A stretch of 44,348 bases of DNA from Prevotellaceae bacterium (GTDB lineage: Bacteria > Bacteroidota > Bacteroidia > Bacteroidales > UBA932), in assembly GCA_031267135.1 (NCBI GenBank), contig JAIRZQ010000178.1:1-44348 (forward strand), written 5' to 3'. Below are positions 7,793 through 17,231 of this stretch, one piece after another. The notes below the pieces were generated by a model. The model saw only the letters and a list, made by a program, of their open reading frames with translations, searched no databases and was not told where the DNA came from. The first letter of the stretch is position 1. Each line of letters begins with the position of its first letter. The translations under genes were made by a program, and so were the position numbers.

Positions 7793-8590
7793 TTAATCCA
7801 AATAATCAATAAGATGCTTTACGTCATCGTTGTTAAGTTCAATAACAATAGCACCCGCCGCATAAGATGCAATTTCATAAAGATTGTAGTAAAATTCTAT
7901 TTTGTTTTCTGTAAAAAAGAATACATCAGGCAGATAAAACTTATTGTCTTCAAACCAATAATCCGTAATTTCCCCGTTTTGTTCGACAAACGCTTTTTCG
8001 GCAATGGCAGTAAGCTCGTCGATATTTGTTGACAGGTTTTCGACAGTAATTGGAGTTCCATCTTTCTTGCTGTAATTAAAAGCCGTACATCCGTAGCCTC
8101 CGTGTGCTCCGCCCGAGTATTGATAATACATGTAAACAGAAGAAATAATACTGCTGTTTTGATATAAGGAAGAACTCACCGATAATTCGGCGTATCTGCA
8201 CGATTCACAGTCGGCGAGAGATTCATCTTCATTAACATCCTTTATGAATGCCTTTATTTCCGAAGCAACAGCATCTTTAAGGTTATCCTTTGTTATCTCC
8301 GTATCATTGTAATCAACGAAAAAAAACTGTTTCAGCCATGTAAAAAAATCCTGATTTACAGTTTCGGCAATACAATTTTCGCCGCTTACGCATTTGGCTT
8401 CAAGATAATTTATTGTGATAACATTATTTATTGTTGTGTCATCCGTATAATTGCAGCTGCTGTCGGCAACAGTTTTCGATGTAACCTCAATATTAAATTT
8501 GTTATTTGTTTTGCAGGCAAACACAGACATTATAAAAACAATCGCAACAAGACACTGCCACAATTTATTCATTTTATTTATCTTTTTCAT
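7793..8590 (-). CDS. DUF3298/RsiV-like lipoprotein
   Basis: This 265-aa protein has a signal peptide with a lipobox ending at Cys26 (MSVFAC), so it should be anchored in the envelope. The C-terminal part contains YYQYSGGAHGGYGCTAFNYSKKDGTPITVENL, the GGAHG signature of the DUF3298 domain found in RsiV-type anti-sigma/lysozyme-binding proteins and in many Bacteroidota lipoproteins. An acidic segment precedes it (about residues 85-130). It is a single-gene unit ending at a terminator. Ligand and role are unknown; RsiV homology does not by itself imply an anti-sigma function, since no cytoplasmic or transmembrane part is present. Confidence 0.85.
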   Translation of the reverse strand: MKKINKMNKLWQCLVAIVFIMSVFACKTNNKFNIEVTSKTVADSSCNYTDDTTINNVITINYLEAKCVSGENCIAETVNQDFFTWLKQFFFVDYNDTEITKDNLKDAVASEIKAFIKDVNEDESLADCESCRYAELSVSSSLYQNSSIISSVYMYYQYSGGAHGGYGCTAFNYSKKDGTPITVENLSTNIDELTAIAEKAFVEQNGEITDYWFEDNKFYLPDVFFFTENKIEFYYNLYEIASYAAGAIVIELNNDDVKHLIDYLD

Positions 8591-8621
8591 TTTTTAATAT
8601 TTTAATCTTCTAAAATTTGTG

Positions 8622-8629
8622 CAAAGGTA
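8622..8629 (-). promoter_or_regulatory. Putative -7 box for the DUF3298-type gene
   Basis: The minus strand reads TACCTTTG, matching TAnnTTTG, about 30 bp upstream of the start codon. No clear TTTG -33 element is seen. Confidence 0.45.
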
Positions 8630-8741
8630 CATAATTAAATTTAAAAGCATGATTAAACCTCAAAATAATTTTTATGCAAAAACAAAAACGTTAAATCCAT
8701 TTAATTTGTAAAAATACAGTCCCGTATTTGGGTTTTAGATC

Positions 8742-8818
8742 TTATCAACAGTATTTAACAACGTAATTAACAAGTTTTAAATAGTTATCAACAACTTATC
8801 AACATTTTCTGTTGATAA
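8742..8818. promoter_or_regulatory. Cluster of four TTATCAACA 9-mers beside an AT-rich stretch
   Basis: The exact word TTATCAACA occurs at 8742-8750, 8785-8793 and 8796-8804, and inverted at 8810-8818. It differs by one base from the DnaA-box consensus TTATNCACA. An almost pure A/T stretch follows at 8819-8850. The arrangement resembles a DnaA-binding cluster next to a DNA-unwinding element, or a regulatory array controlling the dcw promoter. No dnaA or dnaN is nearby. Binding is inferred only from the sequence. Confidence 0.45.
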
Positions 8819-8875
8819 TATATATTATTAATAATCAATGTATTATCAAAAGATTACTGCATTTTGACAAAAATA

Positions 8876-8905
8876 GTGGCAAAAAGTTACACGATGTGGC
8901 AGAAA
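8876..8905 (+). promoter_or_regulatory. Putative MraZ operator: two GTGGCA repeats
   Basis: GTGGCAAAAA at 8876 and GTGGCAGAAA at 8896 are direct repeats exactly 20 bp apart, two helical turns. MraZ proteins bind short direct repeats with a GTGG or TGGG core upstream of their own gene. The second repeat lies just upstream of the -7 box, so binding would hinder RNA polymerase and allow autorepression. The spacing is wider than the about 10 bp of known enterobacterial sites, so the call is tentative. Confidence 0.45.
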
Positions 8906-8911
8906 AATACA

Positions 8912-8919
8912 TATATTTG
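8912..8919 (+). promoter_or_regulatory. Putative dcw operon promoter (-7 box)
   Basis: TATATTTG matches TAnnTTTG and lies about 48 bp upstream of mraZ. No good TTTG is found at -33, so the promoter may be weak or activated. Confidence 0.55.
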
Positions 8920-8966
8920 CAGCGTGAAAGATTAAAATTAATTATTAACCAAACAACTAATAAAAA

Positions 8967-9413
8967 ATGGCTCTGTTTATAGGCACATACACAAGCAAGA
9001 TCGATGCAAAAGGACGCATCGTGTTTCCCGCTGCATTCAAAAGCGAGTTGTTTTTACATTCGGAGAAACGTTTGGTGATACAGAAAGATTTTTACCAAAA
9101 ATGTTTGTCGATGTACACGGTTGAAGCCTGGACAGCATTGGTAAATCAAATGAAAAGCAAGCTCAATCTGCTGAACAGGGAACAGTCCGAATTTTGGCGT
9201 ACATTTATGAATAACCGCGCCGAAGCTACTCCTGATGAAAACAGCGGCAGAATTATTGTTCCCCGACGATTGCTCAATATGATTGAAGCAACGGTTGAAG
9301 TTGCATTTATAGGTCTTGATGACCATATTGAAATTTGGAGCGCTCCCAAATTAGACGCTTTGACAATGAACGAAGATACATTTTCGGAAGCCGCCCAAAA
9401 ATATTTAGGATAG
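8967..9413 (+). CDS. mraZ: Transcriptional regulator MraZ
   Basis: The 148-aa product carries two AbrB/SpoVT-like swapped-hairpin DNA-binding repeats. The first is TSKIDAKGRIVFPAAFK (residues about 9-25) and the second DENSGRIIVPRRLLNMI (about 90-106). MraZ forms ring-shaped oligomers that bind repeats upstream of mraZ and repress the dcw operon. Length is normal. It is the first gene of the cluster, 33 bp before rsmH, with candidate operator repeats in its own promoter region. Confidence 0.95.
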   Translation: MALFIGTYTSKIDAKGRIVFPAAFKSELFLHSEKRLVIQKDFYQKCLSMYTVEAWTALVNQMKSKLNLLNREQSEFWRTFMNNRAEATPDENSGRIIVPRRLLNMIEATVEVAFIGLDDHIEIWSAPKLDALTMNEDTFSEAAQKYLG

Positions 9414-9446
9414 ATTAGCATATAAAAAGATAAGAATTTTCATAAA

Positions 9447-10349
9447 ATGAATGACAAGTATCACATACCGGTTTTATTGAACGAAAGCATTGATGCGCTG
9501 AACATCAATCCTGCCGGAATATACGTTGATGCAACATTCGGCGGAGGCGGTCATTCGCGTGAAATACTGAAACGGTTAACTACAGGCAAACTTGTTGCAT
9601 TTGACCGCGACAGCGATGCCGAAGCAAATAAAATAAATGACGAGAGGTTTGTTTTTGTAAGAAATAATTTTCGTTTTTTACACAATTTTTTGCGCTTCAA
9701 CAAAATTAGCGAAGTAGATGGAGTGCTTGCCGACCTTGGCGTTTCATCACATCATTTTGACGATGCTTCACGCGGTTTTTCGTTCAGGTATAATGCAGAG
9801 ATTGACATGAGAATGAATAAAAATTCCGATGTTTCGGCGGCAAATCTTTTGAACGAATATTCCGAAAACGAATTAACATACTTATTCCGCAATTACGGAG
9901 AATTAAAAAATGCAGGCCGGCTTGCAAGAATAATTGTTGAAAGCCGCAATGAAAAGCCTATAAAAACCGTTAATGAGCTTTTAATGGCAATAAAACCCGT
10001 TACGCCTCAAAAAGATGAAAACCGATTTTTGGCAAAAGTTTTTCAATCGTTGAGAATCGAAGTAAATCGGGAAACGGATGCTCTCGAACAAATGCTTGTT
10101 CATTCGCTCAAAAGCTTGAAAAGCAAAGGACGGCTGGCAGTTATAACTTATCATTCGATAGAAGACCGACCGGTAAAAAATTTCATGCGGTCGGGAAATA
10201 CGGATGGAAAAATAGAAAAAGACTTTTACGGAAATATCTATTGTCCTTTCAAACTTATTACACGTAAAGCAATAACGCCAAGCGATTCGGAAGTAGAAAA
10301 AAACAGCCGCGCACGAAGCGCGAAGCTCAGAATAGCAGAAAAAATATAA
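9447..10349 (+). CDS. rsmH: 16S rRNA (cytosine-1402-N4)-methyltransferase RsmH
   Basis: This 300-aa SAM-dependent enzyme methylates N4 of C1402 in the 16S rRNA P-site region. The SAM-binding motif is VDATFGGGGHS (residues 27-37), and the family motif LADLGVSSHHFDDASRGFSFR runs through about 94-114. The C-terminal YHSIEDRPVKNFM region is intact (the usual SLEDR becomes SIEDR). It sits between mraZ and ftsL as in most bacteria and is likely co-transcribed with them. Although it acts on the ribosome, its position in the dcw cluster is highly conserved. Confidence 0.96.
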   Translation: MNDKYHIPVLLNESIDALNINPAGIYVDATFGGGGHSREILKRLTTGKLVAFDRDSDAEANKINDERFVFVRNNFRFLHNFLRFNKISEVDGVLADLGVSSHHFDDASRGFSFRYNAEIDMRMNKNSDVSAANLLNEYSENELTYLFRNYGELKNAGRLARIIVESRNEKPIKTVNELLMAIKPVTPQKDENRFLAKVFQSLRIEVNRETDALEQMLVHSLKSLKSKGRLAVITYHSIEDRPVKNFMRSGNTDGKIEKDFYGNIYCPFKLITRKAITPSDSEVEKNSRARSAKLRIAEKI

Positions 10350-10368
10350 ATATCAAATATAAATTAAT

Positions 10369-10725
10369 ATGGAAGAAACAAACAATATACAGGAAAACCG
10401 GAATACAGATTCAACTAACATATTGAAAGACATTATATCGGGGAAAATATTTATAAATAAAAATATTCAAAAGCATTTAAAATATATTTTCTTTCTTTTT
10501 TTCATTGCCGTGTTTTATATCGGATACTGCTACAAGGTTGAAACCACTGCAATAGAAAACAAAAAATTAGACAGAGAACTAATGTTATTGAGGGTCGAAT
10601 ATGTAAATCAGTTAAATAAGCTCTCAAACGCAAAGAAAAAATCGGAAGTCATAAAAAAGTTACAGGACAGACATTCAACACTGAAAGAATCAAAAACTCC
10701 TTTTAAACGCATAAAAACAAAATAA
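10369..10725 (+). CDS. ftsL: FtsL-like division protein
   Basis: This 118-aa bitopic protein has a polar cytoplasmic N-terminus (1-35), one membrane helix (about 38-54, YIFFLFFIAVFYIGYCY) and a short periplasmic coiled coil (about 57-95). This is the architecture of FtsL, which recruits FtsQ/FtsW/FtsI to the divisome. Sequence identity within the FtsL family is low, so the call rests on topology, size and position between rsmH and ftsI. Its stop is one base from the ftsI start, implying tight co-translation. Confidence 0.8.
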   Translation: MEETNNIQENRNTDSTNILKDIISGKIFINKNIQKHLKYIFFLFFIAVFYIGYCYKVETTAIENKKLDRELMLLRVEYVNQLNKLSNAKKKSEVIKKLQDRHSTLKESKTPFKRIKTK

Positions 10726-10726
10726 A

Positions 10727-13126
10727 ATGACAACAGTAAAAAACATAATCCGCCGAATAACGCTGTTTTATTTATTAACAGTGTTTATAAGTTTACTGAT
10801 TATCGCTAAAATTATTTACCTGCAATTTTTTACCGATTTAAAAACACATGCCGAAAAAATAACGGTAAAACCGATAACTGCAGGTCGCGGAGATATTTAC
10901 ACTCACGACATGAAACTGCTTGCGACATCAATTCCCGTATATGATATAAGAGTGGATTTTTATGCCATGACAGAGAATATTTTTGACAATGCAGGCAAAA
11001 AAATGACCCTGTACCGCAATAAGCTATACAGAGAATTGGAAAATGAAATCAAACGGCTCGGATTGAAATCGAAAAAGGAAATTAAAAAGCGAAGAGACGA
11101 ATTGAAAAAAAGAATTAAAGAGAATCGTAAAGAAGACATTATAAAAGCCAATGAGTTAATTTACAGCGAAATAAACGGACTGGCGGATTCGCTGTCAAGT
11201 CTTTTTAACGATAAGCCGGCAAGCTATTACAAAGCATTTATAAAAGATAAAATACAGGATATAATAAAAAACAAGTCACAAAAATATCGAAACGAAGCCA
11301 TTGGCAACAGAAATATTAACTATGCCGAGTTGGAACGGTTGTTAAAATTTCCCATCTTCAAACTTGGCAAAGGAAGCAGCGGATTAATACATAATGAAAA
11401 AACGCGGCGCATTGTCATTTACGATCCGCTTGCAATAGCTACCATAGGCAGAATCAACAGCAAGGAAGAGCATGTTTCAGGCGGAATTGAAAAGTCGTTT
11501 GATGAATATATCAGAGGAAAAGATGGCTTACAGGCTGTCAACCAAAGAGATCAGCCAATAAACAGCAAAAAGAATACTGCGCCCGAAACCGGTTGCGATG
11601 TTGTTACTACTTTGGATTTGAATATACAGGAAGCAACCGAAAAAGCGCTGATGCAGCAAATTTACAAAGGCAATGAAAACGGCATTTCCATAGAAGGCGG
11701 AACGGCAATCGTGATGGAAACCGCAACAGGCGAAATTCGAGCAATAGCAAACATGAAGCGCCAGCCCAACGGAACTTACGATGAAACATACAATTATGCA
11801 TTACGGGAAAGAAGCGATCCGGGATCAACGTTCAAACTTGCCTCATTAATAGCCCTGCTTGATGACGGGTTTGCAAAGCTGGATGACGTAATTAATGTTG
11901 AAGCCGATGCTGAAAAAAACGGAAAAACAATGACATGGCTGTACAAGGGATATAAAGTCAGAGATGATCATATTTTCGGAAAACTTTCGGTAAAAAAAAT
12001 ATTTGCCAATTCATCAAACATAGGAGTTGCAAAACTCGTAACAAAATCTTACGGCGCCAATCCGCAAAGTTTTTTCGACAAAATGCATTCAATGGGACTG
12101 TTTCAAAAATCATTGAATTTGCAAATCGATGGTGAAGCGCATTCTTATGCCGAAATGGAAACCGTAAAACAGGTCAATCAGAATTTATTAGCGCCTTCGT
12201 CATACGGATACTATGTCAAGTTTGCGCCTGTACATACTCTTACATTTTACAATGCGGTTGCAAACAATGGAAAAATGGTGAAGCCCAAGTTTGTAAAAAA
12301 AATAATTCGCAACGGACAGGAAATAAAATCATATCCCGACAAAATCATAAACGACCGAATCTGTTCTGAAGAAGCGTTATCGAAAGCGCGTGAAGCGCTT
12401 CAGGGCGTTGTTGATTCGGGAACGGTAAAAAAATTCAAAGATTTACTGGGATTTGAATTTGCAGGAAAAACAGGGACATCGCAACGTGTAAGATACAAAT
12501 ATAAGAAACGTGTAAGAGACACGGTTGTAAACGGAATCAGTCAACAGATTACGGATTCGACAAGAGTTTCATACTATAAGGATGTTTCGGGAATAGCTGC
12601 CTATCAGGCAAGCTTTGTCGGCTACATTCCTGCAGACAAACCACGATATTCAATCATCGTTGTATTGTACAGCCCTCCGATTAAAGGTAATTTTTACGGA
12701 TCAACCTACGCTGCTCCCATATTTATTGAAATTGCGCAAAAACTGTATTCTTCGGATATAAACTGGCATGAACCTGTCGAACGCAACAACGATTCGTTAT
12801 ATTTGCCGAATATGAAAAATACTGTATTTCAACAGACAAAAACCATCCTGTCAAAACTGGATATTCCTTTTGACAGCGATGCAAAAAGCAGCGATTGGGT
12901 AAACGTTTCAAGAAACAGCTCGAAACTTACTGCAACCAAAATACAGATTGACGACAGCAAAGTTCCATCGGTAATAAATATGGGATTGAGAAATGCTATT
13001 TACCTGCTCGAAAAAACAGGACTTAAAGTAACTTTTTCGGGAAAGGGAAAAATAAAACGACAGTCGATTGCACCGGGAACAGCTGTTTCAAAAAATGCAA
13101 CAATACATCTTGAAATGGAAATATAA
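10727..13126 (+). CDS. ftsI: Division transpeptidase FtsI/PBP3 with a C-terminal PASTA domain
   Basis: This 799-aa class B penicillin-binding protein cross-links septal peptidoglycan. It has an N-terminal membrane anchor (about 12-33) and a pedestal domain. The transpeptidase domain has all catalytic motifs: S367-T-F-K370, S429-S-N431 and KTGT at 581-584. A final PASTA repeat (about 742-799, VPSVINMGLRNAIYLLEKTG) is typical of Bacteroidota FtsI. Residues about 95-190 form an unusually Lys/Glu-rich helical insertion in the pedestal, which makes the protein longer than the Escherichia coli enzyme (588 aa). It forms an operon with ftsL and murE. Confidence 0.95.
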   Translation: MTTVKNIIRRITLFYLLTVFISLLIIAKIIYLQFFTDLKTHAEKITVKPITAGRGDIYTHDMKLLATSIPVYDIRVDFYAMTENIFDNAGKKMTLYRNKLYRELENEIKRLGLKSKKEIKKRRDELKKRIKENRKEDIIKANELIYSEINGLADSLSSLFNDKPASYYKAFIKDKIQDIIKNKSQKYRNEAIGNRNINYAELERLLKFPIFKLGKGSSGLIHNEKTRRIVIYDPLAIATIGRINSKEEHVSGGIEKSFDEYIRGKDGLQAVNQRDQPINSKKNTAPETGCDVVTTLDLNIQEATEKALMQQIYKGNENGISIEGGTAIVMETATGEIRAIANMKRQPNGTYDETYNYALRERSDPGSTFKLASLIALLDDGFAKLDDVINVEADAEKNGKTMTWLYKGYKVRDDHIFGKLSVKKIFANSSNIGVAKLVTKSYGANPQSFFDKMHSMGLFQKSLNLQIDGEAHSYAEMETVKQVNQNLLAPSSYGYYVKFAPVHTLTFYNAVANNGKMVKPKFVKKIIRNGQEIKSYPDKIINDRICSEEALSKAREALQGVVDSGTVKKFKDLLGFEFAGKTGTSQRVRYKYKKRVRDTVVNGISQQITDSTRVSYYKDVSGIAAYQASFVGYIPADKPRYSIIVVLYSPPIKGNFYGSTYAAPIFIEIAQKLYSSDINWHEPVERNNDSLYLPNMKNTVFQQTKTILSKLDIPFDSDAKSSDWVNVSRNSSKLTATKIQIDDSKVPSVINMGLRNAIYLLEKTGLKVTFSGKGKIKRQSIAPGTAVSKNATIHLEMEI

Positions 13127-13155
13127 TTTGAAAATATAAATAAAGTATCGGAATA

Positions 13156-14610
13156 ATGAAATTACTGAAGCTAATATCAAAAATAAAAGTAAGTGAAATT
13201 GCAGGCAACAGCGATGTAAATATCTGTTCGCTTGGATTTGATTCGCGCAATATTTCTGTAGATCAGCTGTTTTTCGCCATTGCAGGAACGAATACCGATG
13301 GACATCATTTTATTGATGACGCCATAAAGCAGGGAGCAACGGCAATTATCTGCGAACATTTTCCCGAAACGCTTAACCAAAAAACATGCTACATAAAAGT
13401 TGACGACAGTAATGCAGCTATGGGAATCATTGCTTCGGAATTTTACGGAAATCCTTCGTCAAAACTTAAACTTATAGGAATAACAGGAACTAACGGAAAA
13501 ACAACAACAGCAACATTACTGTACAGATTGATAAAAAGTTACGGGTACAAGGCAGGTTTGATATCAACAATAGCAAATTATATCGACAGTCAAAAAATCG
13601 AAGCAACTCATACAACTCCGGATGCGATTCAACTAAACGAACTGATGTGTAAAATGACTGAAACAGGCTGCGATTACTGTTTTATGGAAGTAAGTTCTCA
13701 TTCCATTGTTCAGGAACGAATTGCAGGATTAACTTTTGCAGGAGGCATTTTTTCAAATATTACCCGCGATCATCTTGATTATCACGGAAATTTTGAAGAA
13801 TATATAAAAGCAAAAAAGAAATTTTTTGACAGTTTGCCGGCAAACGCCTTTGCGCTTGCAAACATCGACGACCGAAACGGAAAAGTGATGATGCAAAATA
13901 CAAAAGCAAAATATAAAACTTATGCGCTGAAAAAGATTGCCGACTACAAATGCAAAATTCTTGAGATTGGCTTTACCGGAATGTTATTGAACATAGATAA
14001 TACTGATGTCTGGACCAAGTGTATCGGCGTTTTCAATGCATACAATCTGCTGGCTGTTTATGCTGCGGCGCGTGAGCTCGGAATAGAAAAAAACGAAGTT
14101 TTGCGATTGCTTAGCGACTTGAATCCTGCCGATGGCAGATTTGAATGTATCCGTGCAGAAAATAACGTAACGGCAATCATAGATTATGCTCACACTCCCG
14201 ATGCGCTCGAAAATGTAATTGCAACAATAACCGAAATCTGCTCAAAAGAACAGTTAATCACTGTTGTAGGATGCGGAGGAAACCGCGACAAGGGAAAGCG
14301 TCCGATAATGGCAAAAATTGCAGGTGAAAACAGCGGACTTACAATACTTACATCCGATAACCCGCGAAATGAAAAACCGGAAGACATATTGAAAGACATG
14401 TGCGAAGGTCTCACGCCTGTAAGCCGGAAAAAGACTTTAATAATTGCCGACCGCCGCGAAGCAATACGGACGGCTGTCATGATGGCAAAAACTGACAGTG
14501 TTATTCTGGTTGCCGGCAAAGGACACGAATCTTATCAGGAAATAAACGGAGTGCGACATCATTTCAGCGACAAAGAAATTATCAGCGAAATTTTTAACAA
14601 TATAAAATAA
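13156..14610 (+). CDS. murE: UDP-MurNAc-tripeptide synthetase MurE (meso-DAP adding)
   Basis: This 484-aa cytoplasmic ligase adds the third residue to UDP-MurNAc-L-Ala-D-Glu. The ATP-binding loop GITGTNGKTTTAT lies at 108-120. The substrate region TTPDAIQLNELM and the central YIKAKKKFF lysine, a likely carbamylation site, are present. The specificity motif DNPR at 401-404 indicates meso-diaminopimelate rather than lysine, which predicts DAP-type peptidoglycan. It lies between ftsI and mraY, six bases from the latter. murF, which would supply the next step, is absent from the window. Confidence 0.96.
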   Translation: MKLLKLISKIKVSEIAGNSDVNICSLGFDSRNISVDQLFFAIAGTNTDGHHFIDDAIKQGATAIICEHFPETLNQKTCYIKVDDSNAAMGIIASEFYGNPSSKLKLIGITGTNGKTTTATLLYRLIKSYGYKAGLISTIANYIDSQKIEATHTTPDAIQLNELMCKMTETGCDYCFMEVSSHSIVQERIAGLTFAGGIFSNITRDHLDYHGNFEEYIKAKKKFFDSLPANAFALANIDDRNGKVMMQNTKAKYKTYALKKIADYKCKILEIGFTGMLLNIDNTDVWTKCIGVFNAYNLLAVYAAARELGIEKNEVLRLLSDLNPADGRFECIRAENNVTAIIDYAHTPDALENVIATITEICSKEQLITVVGCGGNRDKGKRPIMAKIAGENSGLTILTSDNPRNEKPEDILKDMCEGLTPVSRKKTLIIADRREAIRTAVMMAKTDSVILVAGKGHESYQEINGVRHHFSDKEIISEIFNNIK

Positions 14611-14616
14611 TCTGTC

Positions 14617-15879
14617 ATGCTGTATCATTTGTTTGAATATATTAATAAGCATTTTAGCGTACCGGGCAGCGGAGTATTCAGGTATATCAGCTTCAGAGTT
14701 GCGATGGCGGTAATATTTTCATTGATAATATCGATGATTTTCGGAAAGTATGTAATTAAATTTTTAAGACGAAAACAAATCGGCGAAGAAATTCGAGATT
14801 TGGGTCTTGAAGGACAGATGCAAAAAAAAGGTACGCCTACAATGGGCGGAATCATTATACATTTAAGTATTCTCGTTCCCGTATTTTTATTTTGCAATCT
14901 CACAAATGTTTATATCATCCTAATGACCGTGTCGATAATATGGCTCGGATTAATCGGATTTTTAGACGATTACATAAAAGTATTCCGTCATAATAAAGAA
15001 GGATTAAAAGGAAAATTTAAAATTGTAGGACAGATAGGACTGGGACTAATCGTGGGACTTACAATGTGGTTCAGCGATGGCATTGTTGTGCGCGAAAAAG
15101 TTGACAGTATCGTTATTGACAGCGAACAGGCAGTAGTAACGACAACCGAAACTAACGTAAAATCCACAATCACAACCATTCCGTTTTTAAAAGACAACGA
15201 ATTTGACTACAACATGCTTGTTCCGGGAAACGACCAGACATCTGCAATTACGTGGATTGTTTTCGTTTTTGCCGTAATTTTGATTATAACGGCAGTTTCA
15301 AACGGAGCAAATCTTACCGATGGAATGGATGGCATGGTAACGGGAATATCGGCTATAATAGGAGTTGTACTTGGCATTTTTGCCTATTTGTCGGGAAATG
15401 TAATTTATGCAGGATATTTGAACATAATGTATATTCCCGATTCGGGCGAGCTTGTAATTTTTGCAGGAGCATTTATTGGCGCTCTTACAGGCTTTTTATG
15501 GTATAATTCTTATCCTGCGCAAGTATTCATGGGCGATACGGGAAGTTTGACAATAGGAGGAATAATTGCCGTTTTTGCAATAATGATTCGCAAAGAACTG
15601 TTGATACCGATATTATGCGGAGTGTTTTTTGCCGAAAGCTTATCTGTCATGATGCAAATGATGTATTTCAAATACACAAAACGCAAATATGGCGCAGGGC
15701 GCAGAATTTTTAAAATGACGCCTTTGCATCATCATTTCCAAAAGCAGGGTTATGCGGGAATAGATGCAGTTATTCAAAAGCCAAAGAATCCCATACCCGA
15801 ATCAAAAATTGTGGTAAGATTTTGGATTATTACATTATTACTGGCGGTAATCAGCATTATAACATTAAAATTAAGATAA
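14617..15879 (+). CDS. mraY: Phospho-MurNAc-pentapeptide translocase MraY
   Basis: This 420-aa polytopic membrane enzyme transfers phospho-MurNAc-pentapeptide to undecaprenyl phosphate, giving lipid I. The PTMGG motif (74-78), the Asp pair FLDDY (115-119), NLTDGMDG (232-239) and [10 protein letters not shown] are all present, as is the [11 protein letters not shown] loop near the C-terminus. A roughly 50-residue extramembrane insertion (about 152-205) after the fourth or fifth helix makes it longer than the usual 360 aa, as in other Bacteroidota. It is embedded in the dcw operon with seven bases to murD. Confidence 0.96.
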   Translation: MLYHLFEYINKHFSVPGSGVFRYISFRVAMAVIFSLIISMIFGKYVIKFLRRKQIGEEIRDLGLEGQMQKKGTPTMGGIIIHLSILVPVFLFCNLTNVYIILMTVSIIWLGLIGFLDDYIKVFRHNKEGLKGKFKIVGQIGLGLIVGLTMWFSDGIVVREKVDSIVIDSEQAVVTTTETNVKSTITTIPFLKDNEFDYNMLVPGNDQTSAITWIVFVFAVILIITAVSNGANLTDGMDGMVTGISAIIGVVLGIFAYLSGNVIYAGYLNIMYIPDSGELVIFAGAFIGALTGFLWYNSYPAQVFMGDTGSLTIGGIIAVFAIMIRKELLIPILCGVFFAESLSVMMQMMYFKYTKRKYGAGRRIFKMTPLHHHFQKQGYAGIDAVIQKPKNPIPESKIVVRFWIITLLLAVISIITLKLR

Positions 15880-15886
15880 ATCATAT

Positions 15887-17221
15887 ATGAAAAGAATAGT
15901 AGTTTTAGGCGGAGGAGAAAGTGGAATTGGCTCGGCGGTTTTAGCAAAAACAAAAAACTTTGATGTATTCATTTCCGACAAGGGGAAAATAAAAGATGAA
16001 TACAAGAAAATTCTTGTAGAATACGATATTGATTTTGAGGAAAATCGTCATACCGAAAATAAAATATTGAATGCCGACGAAATAGTAAAAAGTCCGGGTA
16101 TTCCCGATAAGGCTCCTGTTTTTACAAAAATAAAGGAAAAAGGAATAAATGTAATTTCCGAAATTGAATTTGCAGGACGTTATTGCAACGCAAAAAAAAT
16201 ATGCATTACAGGCAGTAACGGCAAAACAACCACGGCAACGCTTATACACTTTCTTTTGAAAAGCGCAGGTATAAACGCAGGCTTGGCAGGCAATATCGGC
16301 AAAAGCTTTGCAATGCAGGTAGCAACAGAAAATCACGATTATTATGTATTGGAATTAAGCAGTTTCCAGCTCGATGGAATGTATGAATTTAAAGCCGATA
16401 TTGCGGTTTTGCTCAACATAACACCCGACCATTTGGACAGATACGATTATAAACTGGAAAATTATGCGCGATCAAAGTTCAGAATCATACAAAACATGAA
16501 CGATGACGACTGCTTTATATTTTGCGCCGACGACAAAATAACGATGGAACATATCGAAAAAATCGTATCAAAGGCAAAAATGCTGCCGTTCTCGCAACGT
16601 ACAAGCGCGGCGCAAAGTTCCTATATCGAAAATCATTCGCTTTTGGCAAAAGTCAACAGCAATACCTTTTCAATACTGGTTAATGATTTGTCGCTGAAGG
16701 GAAGGCATAACATTTATAACTCAATGGCAGCAGCAATTACAGGCAAGGTACTTGATATAAAAAACGAAATAATACGCCGGAGCCTTTCAACGTTCAAAGG
16801 CGTGGAACATCGACTTGAATTTGTGCTGAGCATTGGAGGAATAAAATTTATAAACGATTCGAAAGCCACAAACGTAAATTCCGTATGGTATGCGTTAGAC
16901 AGCATAAATGATAAAATAGTATGGATTGCAGGCGGCACCGACAAGGGCAACAATTACAATGAAATTACCGATCTGGTAAGAGAAAAGGTGCGGGCAATAG
17001 TTTGCCTGGGCATCGACAATTCAAAAATTCTTTCGTTTTTCAAAGATGCGGTTCCTGTTATTGTAGAGACGCGTTCGGCAAGGGATGCTGTCGAAAAATC
17101 GTATGAGCTTGCCTGTTCGGGCGACACTGTTTTATTATCTCCTGCCTGTGCAAGTTTCGATTTGTTTGAAAACTACGAAGACAGAGGCGAACAATTTAAA
17201 AAAGCGGTTAGAAACTTATAA
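15887..17221 (+). CDS. murD: UDP-MurNAc-L-alanine:D-glutamate ligase MurD
   Basis: The 444-aa enzyme adds D-glutamate to UDP-MurNAc-L-Ala in the cytoplasm. The N-terminal Rossmann domain starts KRIVVLGGGESGIGSAVLA, the ATP loop is GSNGKTTTAT at 109-118, and LNITPDHLDRY and the C-terminal FINDSKATN motif are intact. Length is normal. It lies seven bases after mraY and ten bases before the ftsW start used here. Confidence 0.96.
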   Translation: MKRIVVLGGGESGIGSAVLAKTKNFDVFISDKGKIKDEYKKILVEYDIDFEENRHTENKILNADEIVKSPGIPDKAPVFTKIKEKGINVISEIEFAGRYCNAKKICITGSNGKTTTATLIHFLLKSAGINAGLAGNIGKSFAMQVATENHDYYVLELSSFQLDGMYEFKADIAVLLNITPDHLDRYDYKLENYARSKFRIIQNMNDDDCFIFCADDKITMEHIEKIVSKAKMLPFSQRTSAAQSSYIENHSLLAKVNSNTFSILVNDLSLKGRHNIYNSMAAAITGKVLDIKNEIIRRSLSTFKGVEHRLEFVLSIGGIKFINDSKATNVNSVWYALDSINDKIVWIAGGTDKGNNYNEITDLVREKVRAIVCLGIDNSKILSFFKDAVPVIVETRSARDAVEKSYELACSGDTVLLSPACASFDLFENYEDRGEQFKKAVRNL

Positions 17222-17231
17222 TATAAAATAT

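Noticed and set aside
8742..8850. Confident annotation as oriC
   Set aside because: No dnaA, dnaN or skew evidence is visible in the window and the 9-mer is not the canonical DnaA box, so it is reported only as a candidate cluster.
17085..17231. Upstream extension of ftsW
   Set aside because: It lies inside murD and encodes polar residues unlike any FtsW N-terminus; ATG at 17232 leads directly into the first membrane helix.
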